Below, piece by piece: positions 16,601 through 27,449 of a DNA stretch of 64,000 bases. This DNA is from Pomphorhynchus laevis. Taxonomy: Eukaryota; Acanthocephala; Palaeacanthocephala; Echinorhynchida; Pomphorhynchidae. Made by a program: the position numbers and the translations under genes. Positions within the stretch are counted from its first letter, which is position 1; each line of letters begins with the position of its first letter. The notes beneath the pieces are model-generated. The model saw nothing but the letters and a program-made list of their open reading frames with translations, made no database searches and was not told the DNA's origin. Location of the stretch: NCBI GenBank assembly GCA_012934845.2, contig WNNJ02002847.1, forward strand, positions 62,001 through 126,000. Reading direction: 5' to 3'.

Positions 16601-19600
16601 AATCTAAAATAATATAATGATTATTTGAATAATTAAATTATAGCACAATAATTAATGGCTTATCATAATTATTGAGAATTAAAATTAATAGTTAAATATT
16701 AATATTTTGTAGTGTTTGACTTTTCACAAACATATTGCTCATTCAGTGAAATTACACACTTGCATATCGAAATAATACATCGAGTGAACATAACAGAATG
16801 CGCGAATATCGTCAATGTTTGACAGAGTTAATATTAATATCTATTGTATATGTATGAACACCAAAATACAATATATACACTTACACTGGCAATGTTTAGC
16901 AGGGAATCGACTTCAACATTATGTTCGGATGTTTCGACAATTCCATTAGTCCCAACTTGTTGATGTTGTTGATCCACACCTTTTCGTTCTTTTTTCCTTT
17001 TCTTTGGGTGTTGTTCATCTGAGATCTAAACATACGTAGCTGTATACGATTTAAGTGGACAGCAGTACTTGTGTTGAAATATTATCATCTTTGCCACAGT
17101 TTTCTCCGTTCTGTTTTAGTTCTATTATGCTCAATTCTGACTCGCCAATACTTTCGGATTTTTTGTATTTATTTTTCTTGCCTTCAGTTGGACCACTGAT
17201 ATCCTATTAATGAGTCAAACCGGTGACTTAATTATAAAACAATAATTTCAATACATCGTGAATGACCAGTTCTGATATGTGTTCAGTAAGGCATACACTA
17301 TCATTAGCAATTGCAGGGATTAAACTTTCTCGTTTATCTGTGTTATTCCGTTCCTTTTTCTGCATTCGCTTTAGATGTTTTTCATTTGTCATCTATAAAC
17401 ACAAAATAATTTGTATAATTGCATTCTTATTTGCAATTAAGCATACCTGCAGTTCATTGTATTCATTTTTATTCATTTGTGGGCTAGATTTTTCATCATC
17501 CGGATGATTTACAAGTTGAGATTCTTTCTTTTGCTATAAATAATTTTTCGTAATATTTTGAAAGGTTAGCCAAAACGACTTAGTTTGAAAGTTTAGACTT
17601 AATTATAAATAATTACTTAATTATTACTTATAACAAATCAAACTTAGTTAGTCAAAATGTTTCAACTGCAAATATGAATGTTTTAATATGAATTAAGATA
17701 AATATAAATTGAATTCTAAATATAATTTTTAATTAATAACAATTATCAAATATTATTATCAAATAATTTTATTTTAATTGTGCATGCATCGTTACAGTTG
17801 AAATGCTTGATGACTATTTTATCAAAAATAGTAATTAGGATAGTGACTGTTCAACTACCCGGCATGCTACTTTAATCCAGTCTATAAGCCAACAGCAGTA
17901 CGCTAAATTTCAATATTGATGGACATCAATTACTGATTTAATATCAACGTTTCACTTTTCAGTCCTTTTAATGTTGACCGACGATCACTAGACTCGCCTG
18001 CTTTTATCGGCAATTAGACCTAATGAACGAATTTCGTCTTACATCTAGCAAATTTAATAGAAATCATTTCAGATTTCAAATTAAATCAGCGTTGGTAAGG
18101 GAAGCTTCTGCCTTCAATTTAAAAACGCACATATTTTTCCTAATGATTACTATTATCAATAAAGTTTATGAGGTTGTTGACTGAACTATCGTGTTAATGT
18201 CTTTGTATTTGCACGGATGAACTGTGTGGTCGGAATCTTACTGTGTTACTCTTCTATGTGATGTTTGATGGTGTCTTTGTATGTGCTGTTTTAATCGATT
18301 ATCTAATGTTTAGGTTGTATAACCACTGTATTTTGCTTGGCTTGCGCTACATCCAGCTTCACTACATGTGAAGTACATGTAGTGAAGTATAATCTTCACT
18401 ATTAGTACATAACATGTGACTTGGTGGTATCGATTTCCTCTTTATTCTTAATCAGTAGGTGGCGTAATTTCATAATTCTGCAGAATATCCATAGTTCAAC
18501 GGTTTTAGTATAATCGATGGCAGTTTTAATAAGTATACTTTTCAACTGAATCTCCCGTATGTCTGGAATGCATTTGCGCCTGATGATAAATTAACACTTT
18601 TCCGCTACTTGTATCATTACTTTGTTTGTTTAGTTCATGTTCATTTGTTGCCAAGTTTTTTTATTATTTTGTCGACTAGGTGCAAGCTGTAACCATTGTT
18701 AGTTAGCATTTATTTAATTCTGGCGACCTCAACATTGAACAAATCTCAATTGTAGCAAATCATGTTGGTTCGATGGAGCATTGTCTTGAAGAATGTTACA
18801 CGGCTGGTGCAATACTTGCATAATTCATGCATTCCCCGAGTTGGTTGCTTTTATATAGACGTTGGTTTGAAATCGATAGAATAATCAAGTGATTTTAACA
18901 TTAAAGAAGCTTATGAGATTGTCAACATCGCTTTTGTAAGTAAATATTAATCGATGTTACGGGATGCGAATGATCGAGAACAAGTCAAGAGAAAAGTAGT
19001 CAACTGTAAAGTAGTCAAGTGTAAAGTAGTAAAATGAGACAAACAGAGTCATCTATAGTTAGCTTCCTAATTTTAAGTTGATATAATTGTACAATTGAGA
19101 TTTTTATGATACTGCATGTTGCCTTAATCTTATTTATTAGGCAACTGAAGTACGATATATTTCAGAATTGGTTGATCATCTAAGTAAACTACTGATGACT
19201 AGTTTTATAATTATAATTAAATGCGAAAATATGTAGGTTTTCAAATTAAAGTATTTCATCCAATCTAATTGTTAAAAACAATTAGATTGTTAAAAAACAA
19301 TTAGTAAACGTGAAACGGAAATATTGGATCAGAAGCTGATGAAGTCCACCAATACTGAAATGTAGCGCACTGCTGTTGGCGTATAAATAGGATTAAAGTA
19401 ACGCGCAAAGTCAAAAAATTATTTTAACTTATCAAACAATAAAATTATAATTTCCACAATTATCAACAATTATGCAAATTATATTAACTACGCTTGTCTT
19501 CCTGATAAATAACCTCATTTTTTAAGCTTCAGTAATTTTCATACCGGTTACGGATTGTTTACAAAGTTGACACATGGACGAAGAATACAAAATTCGAATA

Positions 19601-22600
19601 GACGGCTAATTGCGAATTATCAAAGGTTTCTTGTAAGTCGCAAAATATTTTTCAATGACGATATAAAAATATTTAAATATTGCATATTAATATATTAATA
19701 TTAAAATATTATTTCAATATTTTTTAATATTGTTATAAACAATATTGTAATATGAGAAACAATATTACTTTTCCACAAAATCAGATCTATTTTGAAACTA
19801 ATAACGTAAAATGAATGTTTAATTTCATAAATGCTGTCCAATATTAAGAGTTTTTCGTCTTCACGATTTTAAGATATAGCTAGCTATTCCATGAATTTTT
19901 ATGATTGCATGATTAACTTACTATCTGATGATGGTATTAGTTTGGTAACTACTGCAATGATAAAAATATACCTAAATAATGTCGTATAAATAATGTCCTC
20001 GCAAATTATCAATTTGAAAAGCCTATCATTAAACTAAGCGATATTGTTTTACTATATATTGTAAAACAATATATTGTAAGATATTTTATATTGTCTTATA
20101 AAGAATACATTAATTTTAAATTTTGTAAATTCGAAATTAATTTTAAAATTTTGCAAAGTTATAGTTAAGCAAAAATGTTATTATAAATCAATAATAACGA
20201 GACATTTATGAAATAAAAATTGTAGAATTACTTGTTGCGCAATTGGACTTGTAAAAATTTCAATCGTACTGCATTCACAATTCTTTTCAGCAGCAAATAA
20301 ATTATTCTTATCCGTGTCGGTCTATAATTAAAATTTAATCAAGTATGGATTGTTTTGCACATAAAACAATTTCTATAAAATTCATAGTATGTATTAATAT
20401 TAATATTAATGTTTATAATATTAATTTTCATAATAGTAAATATAAAAATAGCTAATATAAATATAAAAACAGCAAAATAATAAATGTATGAAAAGTTATA
20501 ATAAATTGCATATTCAATGATTAAATATAAATAAAAAATTTTAATACGAAAAATAATTAGAAATTAATAAATAATTAATTAATTAATTGGCATAATTATA
20601 TGTCAATAATTAATAATTAATAATTAATTTTTTTATTATATAAATAAATTGGTTATGAACATACAGAAGGTTTCCGCAAATGGGCCCGTCAAACACATCA
20701 AAACGTTGTTTGTCAACAAGATTTCAAAGTCACCGATACAAGTCAGTGTTCGTCAGTATTTTTAAAACTCGCAGGTAGCGTTGAGCCCCCGTCACAGTCA
20801 ATAGAGGATAACACTGTTGCGGAGGACGGATCTTATTTAATAATATTAATAATATTAATTGAATTATTCTAAATTATTCTAAATTATTTTTAATTATTAT
20901 TGAATTAATTAAATTGAGTTAATAATTAAATTGAATTTAAGCACATAAAAATTATGAGCAAAAATGATCATTTATCTGATATGAATTAATCTTTTATGGA
21001 TGGAAATATTGAGTTAAGCGACAGATGGAGTTTATAAAGGCAGCCACGTAATCATTTCCAAAAGAAGAACATCTTTATCTTCACATTGATTTTTTATCTG
21101 ATCTAAGGATATAACGTGAAATAGAAAACGGTGTGTGAACAATGGATTGGCTAACAGTGGCATTAAACGCAAACTACTCTAAAATCGTTGTGGCATCATC
21201 TATATTTACGATAAAGGCATCTACTGAATGCATATATTGTGAAAATGTAAGGCTATTGGTAGATAAACGATTTCATTTCTTTTGTTTAAACAGGTACTTT
21301 TGGATGAATTACCTGCTCATACTCACAGTATTATGTTCATACTTTGTCCGATAAAAGATTTGTGACCTGCTAATCGGTTGAAAAGCGGAGCCCGATATTG
21401 CCCAAAATAAAAACTGACCATACGCTTTAATATATTTGTGCGCTTCCTTAAGTGGAAGTACTTTGTCCGATAAAAGATTTGTGACCTGCTAATCGGTTGA
21501 AAAGCGGTGCCCGATATTGCCCAAAATAAAAACTGACCATACGCTTTAATATATTTGTGCGCTTCCTTAAGTATTCTTATAAAGAAAGTGGCCGCAAGCG
21601 TTATAACATGCTTGATAAAATGTATTATATAAATACGCCATCCGATATTCAGGACTTAATTTAATGACAGGATGAAAGGATTCATATTACAGGACGATGC
21701 AATTAGAGGATGTATCATCGATTAGCATTTAGTAAACACATAACAAAATATATTCACAATCACAAATTACAAATATCAAATAATACATAAATAATAAAAT
21801 TTATTATTTAAAATAATTATTTATTTTGTTTTTAATATTATATTTTATTTTTGCTAACTTTCATTAATGATGACTTCAATGTTAGGTATTATATTTCTAC
21901 TTATTAGATAAAAACATTTATTGAAGGTTTATTTATTGCAGGTTTATTTATATAACTATTTTTAAATTTTCGTTTTGTAAAATCTCAAATCTCAAACATT
22001 TTTGAAAGTAAACTTGAAGTTTTAATAAATTTTAATTAAATTACGAATTAATTAATTAATTTTCTTGCATATTCACATTCAATCATAGACATCTAATGTT
22101 TGGGTCTTATTGCGGAAATGCAAACGTGTCGTGGAGATAGATCACATCAACAGGTATGCCTTACTGGAAGGCAAAAGACGCATTCTTTACTTATGTAAAT
22201 TCTTATTTAAAAATAGCCGAAAGTTCAATTTTAATCAATGCAAATATAAAAATTGAGTTTTTTATCCTTATATAATCTGTCTAAATAATAAATATTACTA
22301 TAATATTATAGTAATATAATATTATATAGTAATATTATATTTAATGTTATTTATTATACTTAAATATAATAAATATTACTAAATAATAACCTCGCTAGAT
22401 AATTACAAAAATCTTTAAACGCCGTCACTAATACTAAAGTTATTCATTTGAAAAATTTTCTTCTTAAAATATTAAATATCAATGAAATTTTAATTTGAAA
22501 CTGAACTCAGAAAGGTTACAGAAATTTAATTACCTGTAAATTACTGTATTTTGAAATAATTTCCCAAGCCTCTTCTACTTGGTCCATTCTAAAGCCATGT

Positions 22601-23547
22601 AAACTATTTACAACGAAATTCTAAATATATATATTTTTTAAATAGAACGTGAAATCACGACGTACCAAGAACTTTGTCTTTTTTCTCGGTGTGTTTGGAA
22701 AGTCTTGAAGACGGTTAAGTAATTCCCGACATTTTGGAGAACCTTCCTTTGAAAGAATAGCTTTCTGAACAAGCTTAAAATTTAAAAAATAATAAAGAAA
22801 TGAACATGACAGTAACAGCACCTTAAACCAATTCAGCTGTTTCGTCTCGCCTTTTGGATCGTTGATCACAGTTCCTGGTTTCTCATACTTCTGTGATTCA
22901 CTCACACACGTAAAATGGTTCATATAACTAGATCCACTAAAACAAAGCATTTATAATTACAAAGCGAACCCTTTTGAGTGATTTCTGAATTGCATACTTA
23001 TTTTTGTAAATACTTAATTGTTGAGAGACAATCAAAGTTATTATAATGAACAAAATATTGTTCATTTTTTGAATAATATTTTAGCGTCGAATTAGTCAAA
23101 ATTGTTTTAAATAAAAGCTTTCATTCTGTAGTATATATTACTCCTACTTACATATTTGCATTGTTAATATTTAAAGCTATTTTGAGTAATCGTAACATTT
23201 GAGTACCATTTAATTTGAAAGTATTACTCAATGATCGAAATCCACGATCACTAAACCTTTGGTTGTAAAGATAATAGAATTTTGGTCAAAAGGCTTTAAA
23301 AATGAAACAGTGTCGGGGAGCGTTAAGTATGTGACAATAAAATTCCAATGTTCATTAACGAAGACATAATTCTAATAATTTTAACAAGTTTATTTAAAAT
23401 GATCAAAACGCTTATATCTAATATTCACCTGAATTCAACTCCACAATCCAGACATGACAACGTACCCCTTCTGCATCGTTCGAGATGAATAGAAGCTTTC
23501 TTCTTTTTAATGGTATCACCACATTGACTGCAGTTGAAAAACACCAT
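4655..23547 (-). CDS. LYAR: LYAR-type nucleolar zinc-finger protein, multi-exon, expanded middle
   Basis: Sixteen exons join in phase to about 629 codons. N-terminal part: 23547-23429, 22936-22822, 22773-22666, 22620-22534. Lysine-rich part: 20321-20232, 17533-17447, 17392-17255, 17203-17069, 17025-16885, 14751-14620, 12273-12145, 10449-10315, 10271-10131, 9157-9029, 5018-4884, 4723-4655. The start MVFFNCSQCGDTIKKKK and the following Cys/His pattern (SCLDCGVEF, YMNHFTCVSESQKY, KGETKQLNWF) match the LYAR zinc fingers. TPRKKTKF and QVEEAWEII match the conserved block after them. LYAR is known as a nucleolar nucleic-acid-binding protein linked to cell growth and rRNA processing. From exon 5 on every junction is phase 0, and KK/ER-rich exons recur (SLSKRERKHLKK, SLSKAERKQLKK, MTKSERKQFKKQMK). 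Human LYAR is about 380 aa, so this one is long. Exons 12 and 13 copy exons 8 and 9 exactly. The last exon (ILSGRLLLEQIEKLVDSS, then stop) only weakly recalls the LYAR C-terminus and is the least certain. Some middle exons may be alternative or decayed. Confidence 0.85.
5145..5935. repeat. Three copies of a ~110-bp direct repeat
   Basis: Copies begin near 5148, 5321 and 5828. Each contains ttcgtttttaaaatt, attgcatgtac, catgactcattatttttcgc and atcatttc, with the last copy longest. They differ by small indels, as expected for an AT-rich, non-coding dispersed repeat. Confidence 0.8.
6155..6300. repeat. Dispersed repeat, copy 1 of 3
   Basis: It contains ttcatcgacccaacatag, gacgtatttcc and atgaaatttgattatctag. 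Related copies lie at about 40565-40660 (same strand) and 45945-46080 (opposite strand). The copies share attagaggtcat near one end. No ORF was seen. It could be a MITE or SINE-like element. Confidence 0.7.
6368..7185 (-). pseudogene. Penelope-like element reverse transcriptase, decayed
   Basis: Reading on the minus strand, motif A appears as YDFSTLYTNLD (about 7128-7170). After several stops comes the hallmark KGVPMGGNSSLIIADLFL (about 6865-6925), then YIDDICVFNSNNFYS (about 6740-6790) with both catalytic aspartates. A thumb-like segment (YLDMNIKLTLTK to KYHQIEVIRINTII) ends at 6368. PLE reverse transcriptases (Neptune/Poseidon group) carry this GxPMG.x(n).ADLFL and YIDD arrangement. A one-base shift separates the motif-B frame from the YIDD frame, and stops lie between motifs A and B, so it is dead. 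It sits in an intron of LYAR in the same orientation as the gene. Confidence 0.8.
7360..7745 (-). repeat. Re-duplicated fragments of the PLE RT
   Basis: Stretches around 7363-7440 and 7515-7745 repeat 6455-6670, for example gaatgctcatgcaaaaatat and gccaatatcattacatattg. They are partial tandem copies of the RT 3' part with small substitutions. Confidence 0.8.
8464..8629. mobile_element. MITE-like element with ~37-bp terminal inverted repeats
   Basis: The left end (aaatttagaattctaaaacc, then gagacaatattt) is matched in reverse complement by the right end (aaatattgtctcg, then aattataaattt). The total is about 166 bp with no ORF, and AT-rich sequence lies on both sides. The size and TIRs fit a non-autonomous DNA element. 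The superfamily cannot be told. Confidence 0.65.
8833..8865. repeat. Perfect inverted repeat, 14-bp arms, 5-nt loop
   Basis: The arm tgcacacaatacca and its exact complement are separated by ttcat. Confidence 0.9.
9606..10482. repeat. Segmental duplication, copy 1 (contains LYAR exons 12 and 13)
   Basis: About 877 bp are nearly identical to 16362-17236, in direct orientation and 6.75 kb apart. The two exons it carries (10449-10315 and 10271-10131) and the 43-nt intron between them show no difference from exons 8 and 9. A 2-nt indel and a few substitutions in non-coding DNA separate the copies, so the event is recent or the copies are homogenised. A third, diverged relative of the left end lies at about 10736-10870. 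Confidence 0.92.
11238..11277. repeat. Perfect inverted repeat, 16-bp arms, 8-nt loop
   Basis: atcccacagcagtaac and its exact reverse complement flank agtgcttc. It lies directly before the retroelement remnant, where composition shifts to higher G+C. Confidence 0.9.
11279..11625 (+). mobile_element. Retroelement-derived coding remnant
   Basis: In one plus frame with one or two stops, the sequence reads ...SASSVADHAELVKLTKY, then YMFVPIAIETLGAVGTSAAA, and after a stop, TGDKRAMSFLMQRIRTAVLR. I recall similar FVPxAxETLG...SGDxRAxxFLxQRxSxALQRGNA segments at the C-terminal end of many retroelement polyproteins in marine invertebrates. That recall is the only basis for the family. It is a short isolated island, richer in G+C than the intron around it. 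Confidence 0.45.
13390..13925 (+). pseudogene. Non-LTR retrotransposon reverse transcriptase fragment
   Basis: The frame at 13411-13779 shows GVSHVSSLGSILFNLYMNDL, a variant of the usual SGVPQGSxLGPxLFxxxxNDLP, followed by LNADDLTLYK, a variant of FADD, and then KCAYMHIGK. After a stop and frame change, CAKANRIFGRI and FRVLFTALCSNVINYSSPI continue the typical thumb. It is inserted antisense in the LYAR intron. It differs from the LINE family at 23-40 kb. The altered motif residues and stops show it is inactive. Confidence 0.75.
14339..14369. repeat. Perfect inverted repeat, 14-bp arms, 3-nt loop
   Basis: agatcttaagcaga and its exact complement flank aca. A further partial copy (aagatctgcttaagatctta) follows within 25 nt. 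Confidence 0.9.
16362..17236. repeat. Segmental duplication, copy 2 (contains LYAR exons 8 and 9)
   Basis: This is the partner of 9606-10482. The right boundary follows the shared gacttaattata. Here the next bases form the short intron before exon 7, whereas at copy 1 the next DNA is a longer AT-rich intron. That suggests this copy sits in the ancestral exon order and copy 1 is the derived one. Confidence 0.92.
18357..18387. repeat. Perfect inverted repeat, 13-bp arms, 5-nt loop
   Basis: cttcactacatgt and its exact complement flank gaagt, beside the GIY-YIG remnant. Confidence 0.9.
19261..19289. repeat. Perfect inverted repeat, 13-bp arms, 3-nt loop
   Basis: caatctaattgtt and its exact complement flank aaa. 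A further half-copy (ttaaaaaacaattag) follows. Confidence 0.9.
20668..20840 (+). other. Unassigned open segment of higher G+C
   Basis: About 55 codons are open in one plus frame (starting GFRKWARQTHQNVV, ending VAEDGSYL), with varied codon use unlike the flanks. There is no start codon, splice context or family I recognise. It may be a transposase or retroelement remnant, or a stray host exon. Confidence 0.25.
21341..21572. repeat. Tandem duplication, 119-bp unit
   Basis: The unit starts with actttgtccgataaaag and ends with gcgcttccttaagt. It occurs at 21341-21459 and 21460-21572 with a single visible mismatch (gcgga versus gcggt). This is a recent duplication in the LYAR intron. Confidence 0.93.
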
Positions 23548-23710
23548 CTATAACGAAGCTACAATATTTTTGATTTTTAAATTTCTAATAAACTTTTTAA
23601 AAATTCACAAAAGTGAGTGCAATCACTGAAAAAGTCAAAGACTATTTACGTATCACACTACAAATTATAGCAGTAGCAAAACAGAAACAATTAATTATAG
23701 TTAATAGAAT

Positions 23711-24060
23711 TTATTTTCTATTTATTCCTAGTTTTGCGGGGTCCCTCAAGGTTCAGTGCTAGGTCCCCTGCTTTTCTCTATTCTGCTTGGCGATCTATCT
23801 CCGTTTATCAAACCTTTCTCTTTTAACGTCATGCAATACGCCGATGACATCCTCATCTATGATCATGCACCCGCACATCGCATACACGATATCGGCATTT
23901 CTGCCTCCAACAGTCTTTCTTCTATCTACGAACGTCTCTCCAATCTCCATCTCGTTCTAAACCCCGACAAGTCTAAAATGATTTACATGATTTACATTTT
24001 TGTTGTGGTCATGTAAGCGTGCGCTAGCACGCATTTGCCACGTTAAAAAAATCTTTTTTA
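23711..24060 (+). pseudogene. LINE (CR1/jockey type) fragment: RT core joined to 3' tail
   Basis: The plus strand reads [19 protein letters not shown], then [10 protein letters not shown] with the catalytic YADD intact at 23837-23848, then LNPDKSKM. It then jumps to the element's 3' end, where gttgtggtcatgtaagcgtg is followed by a small cgtgcgctagcacg stem and gccacgtt. Everything between (thumb and C-terminal part) is missing, and so is everything upstream. It lies about 160 bp upstream of LYAR exon 1. Confidence 0.82.
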
Positions 24061-27000
24061 GAAGTCTCCAATTGTCATTAGATTGTAAATAAGGAAAAAA
24101 TACATTATTATTTATTATTGACTCAAAAAATAAAACATTTAAACACGCTAAAGAGCGTGTTTAAATCGTTTTGACGAACTGCATCCCACAATATCGCTAT
24201 CAAACCGATTCCATCTATTGATGATTCACCTATTGAACTACATTGTCTTTGAATGAATAATCCGTTTTATACGCCGATCGAGTGAATGTTTACGCAATAC
24301 AATGCTACATCTTATGTTCCTTAATTATTCAGCACGTGTCTGGTTATGCAAAACCTTCAGCAGAAGACACAAATAATGAAAATCCCTAGTGAAGCTCACG
24401 CTCTTCATGTGAAAAATTTTCTAACATGACATTGTTCGGAAAATTCCGTGCCTCTCGAACAAATTTAGTTCCACGCCGTAATATATTTTTAATCTGGAGC
24501 CCTTCACGTTGTGTTCGGATAAATACACTGGAATCCATATTGCAAATTACTCAAAATAAACACATAAGCCAGAATTCGGAATGATTGTGGACTCATGTAA
24601 TCAAATGTACAGTAAATGAGTCCGTACAGTTGAATCAAAAATATACAATTTAGATCAAATGTTTCGGTAGCACGTGATCACGCCATTATCAAGGATAATT
24701 CAATTTTATATTTTTATATCTCAAAGTCTTTTTAAGTAATTTTTAAATTAATTATAGCAGAATTATGCTTTTATTGAAACCATTGATAATAAATTCGAAA
24801 AATCAGAGATCACAGATTTTTCAACACATTTCGTAATATTTAAATAATGATAATCTGATGAAGGAAGGAACGATAGCACGCGTGCTGTCATGTGAAGGCA
24901 CTGCTTACGCAAACCATACCAGATGTAAAGCTGGTCACCGGTAGAGGAGCGTACGCTTAGTGAATTCCTTATAGATGTTTACTGAGGATTAAGTACTGTC
25001 AAAGTTGTGTAGCTACAGGGCCACACTGATGAGACCACCCTGTAGTGATGATTATACTTAGGTTTAATCGCCCTATTGGGGCTAGGCGTCTGTGGCAGGC
25101 TCGTTCCCGGTTAAGCTTTCCGACGAAGGTTGTAAAAAAGCATGCAGGTTTATACTTTCCTGTTCGTTTTAATTAAAAAAGTTGTATTAAAATTCTTTCT
25201 GAATAATGATAAGTTATATCCTTAAAGTTCAGTTGTAAACATGATTTGTCGTTTAAGTTAACATGCAACAGTCTTGCAGTTCCTGAACAAACAACTACTT
25301 AAATTTATCGATGTTCAGTGTCTTCAAAAAATGAAGCACAGTTTAGCAAAAATAAATAGCACGTATATAATAATTAAAAAAACCATATATTTATCTATAC
25401 TGCTAAATATTGCTAAATCTCATAAATAATTGAAATTTAAAATACAACGTTATATTATAGTTTACTCCGAATTTTCAGTGATTCATGCCACTATCGTTAG
25501 GTAAACTTTTAATTTCACCAGCCTTTGAACGCAGACACATAAAATCTTTTTAAAAAATAGCAAAATGACGTTTGCTTGTTACTTAAATCTATATAATTTA
25601 TGCACAGCATTAAGATAATTATCTTGAATAAAATGTTCATTCTACTCCGAAATACATAAAGTCACTATTTTCACACATCTAATTAGCGAAAATACGCAAA
25701 AAAAATATTTTTTTGTAACAAATATTAAACATGAAACACGAAATGCATACGATGGTACTTATACAAATTGTGCTACATTTCCCTAAGCCCTCTTCCGTTT
25801 ATTAAATTCGAATTTTTAAATTGGCAATATTCTTTTTGTTTTTGTAAAGGTTGATTAACTCTGGACGGAACAGTCAGTTTATTCTAATGAATTAAAACAA
25901 TTGATTATTTAAAGGAAGCGAGCATGAAATTAATCACAATAAATAAATTATAATTCAGCATTCAATATATCTAGCAATAAACAGTTATCTAAATCATAAA
26001 AATTATTGAACCGTTTTGCTAAATATAACTCGACAATATTATATTTATAACTCTGTACAGAATAGTCCCAGGTAAAAAAGTGGCCTTGGTGGGAAAAAAC
26101 TACAGTAATTTAAATTAAAAAGTGTAAAATTGCTTGGTCTCTGGGCCCTATTCAAAAATATATCCGATCACACTCTAATCAGGAAGAATATGTAAATTAT
26201 TTATTAAATTTATTTAGATTATTTAATGTTTTGTATTTGAGACAAATTATATATTTCACTTTTCTATTTGGCAAACGATTTAGATTGAAATGTTAGTCAA
26301 AATGTGGAAGATGCCTATATATTATTTAGGTGACATATTTTGGTAATTGTATTTTTGTAATTGATAAAATTTTGTATTTGATGATACTATTTGGAATCGA
26401 ATGCTTGAGTCTCATAAGCAAAGTTAATAACTTAAACAGATTATATATTTGAACAAAAGGTTTTATTTATATGAACAACGCAGCATATATGTGAAGACTT
26501 AAATACTCAAATAATTTGGCAAAGTGAGATTTAAACAATAAGTAGATAGAGCAGCGTAGAGCATTGAAAGATAGTCGTCACTACGCAAAAATGAGTGTAT
26601 GAACATAAATTGCATTGCTAACAAATGATAGGGAATCATACACGCACAGGCAAATTTGCGCAAAGCGAACTGTTGCCTAACTTTTGCAACTGACCACTTT
26701 ATTAATGTCTGCTGACTAGGCATTAAAAATAAAATGTATTTTGTTGAAAATTAATTAATGAATGATGGAATAAATACAATTAAAACACTTTGATTTTCGC
26801 AGCAACTAGCGAAATACAAAAATGTATGTATGATTAATCCAAAATTCCAAATTTAATAATTGGATCAACATCAAATCTGAGCAACTCATAACGTATACTC
26901 GCGGTGAATGTTAATAGTGTTCGTTGCAGGTTTATGTACCTAGATATGCTGACTATGTACTTTATGGTGAAAGAAATTCACGGGTTTCCACAACAATATA

Positions 27001-27449
27001 TGTTAACAAATAGAAAACGGTGCCACGACACTCGTTTCATCTTATGAATTGTGGACATGGGTCAAGTAACACATCCTCCCGATTATCGCACAGAGCATTA
27101 CGAGCTTGGAACGTCTCCCTTGCGATATGGTTGCACTACCCATGGCTAGTTTTCTAAGGGATGTTCTTAATTATTGTAGCAGCTAGTGTATTCGAGTATC
27201 ACCTTACTTTTAATTTTATTTTATCGACTTTATCAACGATTTGTTGTGATCGAGTAAATTACCCTTGTGGGTTAATATATCACCCTTTCCACCTACTCTT
27301 ATTACAGGTGTATACATTTGGCAACGGACATTGTCTTCCTTTCCCCGAGAGGCTACTGCCTAAAAATGGATCTGTTTGTTCTTACACACCAGCTTTATGG
27401 CGCCACAAACTCAGTTGAGCCATTTATATTCTTAGGTTTGGGCATATTA
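24061..27449. other. Intergenic, mostly unassigned
   Basis: It holds a perfect hairpin at 24137-24166. A G+C-richer tract at about 24870-25135 includes ctacaggg...ccctgtag arms but no convincing ORF. A 74-codon minus frame at 26499-26723 (MPSQQTLIKWSVAKVRQQ...) has no family I know and no splice partner. The tract at 26930-27160 is also richer in G+C but unreadable to me. Confidence 0.4.
24137..24166. repeat. Perfect inverted repeat, 13-bp arms, 4-nt loop
   Basis: atttaaacacgct and its exact complement flank aaag. Confidence 0.9.

Larger units (their letters stand above)
17860..19400 (-). mobile_element. Penelope-like element remnant with inverted terminal-type repeats
   Basis: Between 18200 and 18372 the minus strand reads CSEAGCSASQAKYSGYTT, stop, TLDNRLKQH, matching the GIY-YIG endonuclease pattern of PLEs (GCxxxYVGYTTxTLxxRLxxH). 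The motif tagcg.actgctgttggc with ggattaaagta occurs reversed at 17860-17935 and forward at 19330-19400, so the remnant is bracketed by inverted repeats. PLE copies often carry such pseudo-LTR arrangements. The reading frame has stops, so it is not functional. Confidence 0.65.
17534..20231. other. LYAR intron 5 with a Penelope-like remnant
   Basis: It contains a PLE GIY-YIG fragment (18200-18372) between two inverted copies of a 60-70 bp motif (17860-17935 and 19330-19400), with hairpins at 18357 and 19261. The remainder is AT-rich with no exon seen. Confidence 0.6.
20322..22533. other. LYAR intron 4
   Basis: It contains an unassigned open segment (20668-20840) and a 119-bp tandem duplication (21341-21572). 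Otherwise it is AT-rich, with a run of near-palindromic attaatat/atattaat blocks around 22290-22370. Confidence 0.5.

Noticed and set aside
24870-25135. Hammerhead ribozyme around actgatgagaccaccctgta
   Set aside because: It has ctgatgag, but no gaaa follows at the right place and the stems do not fit.
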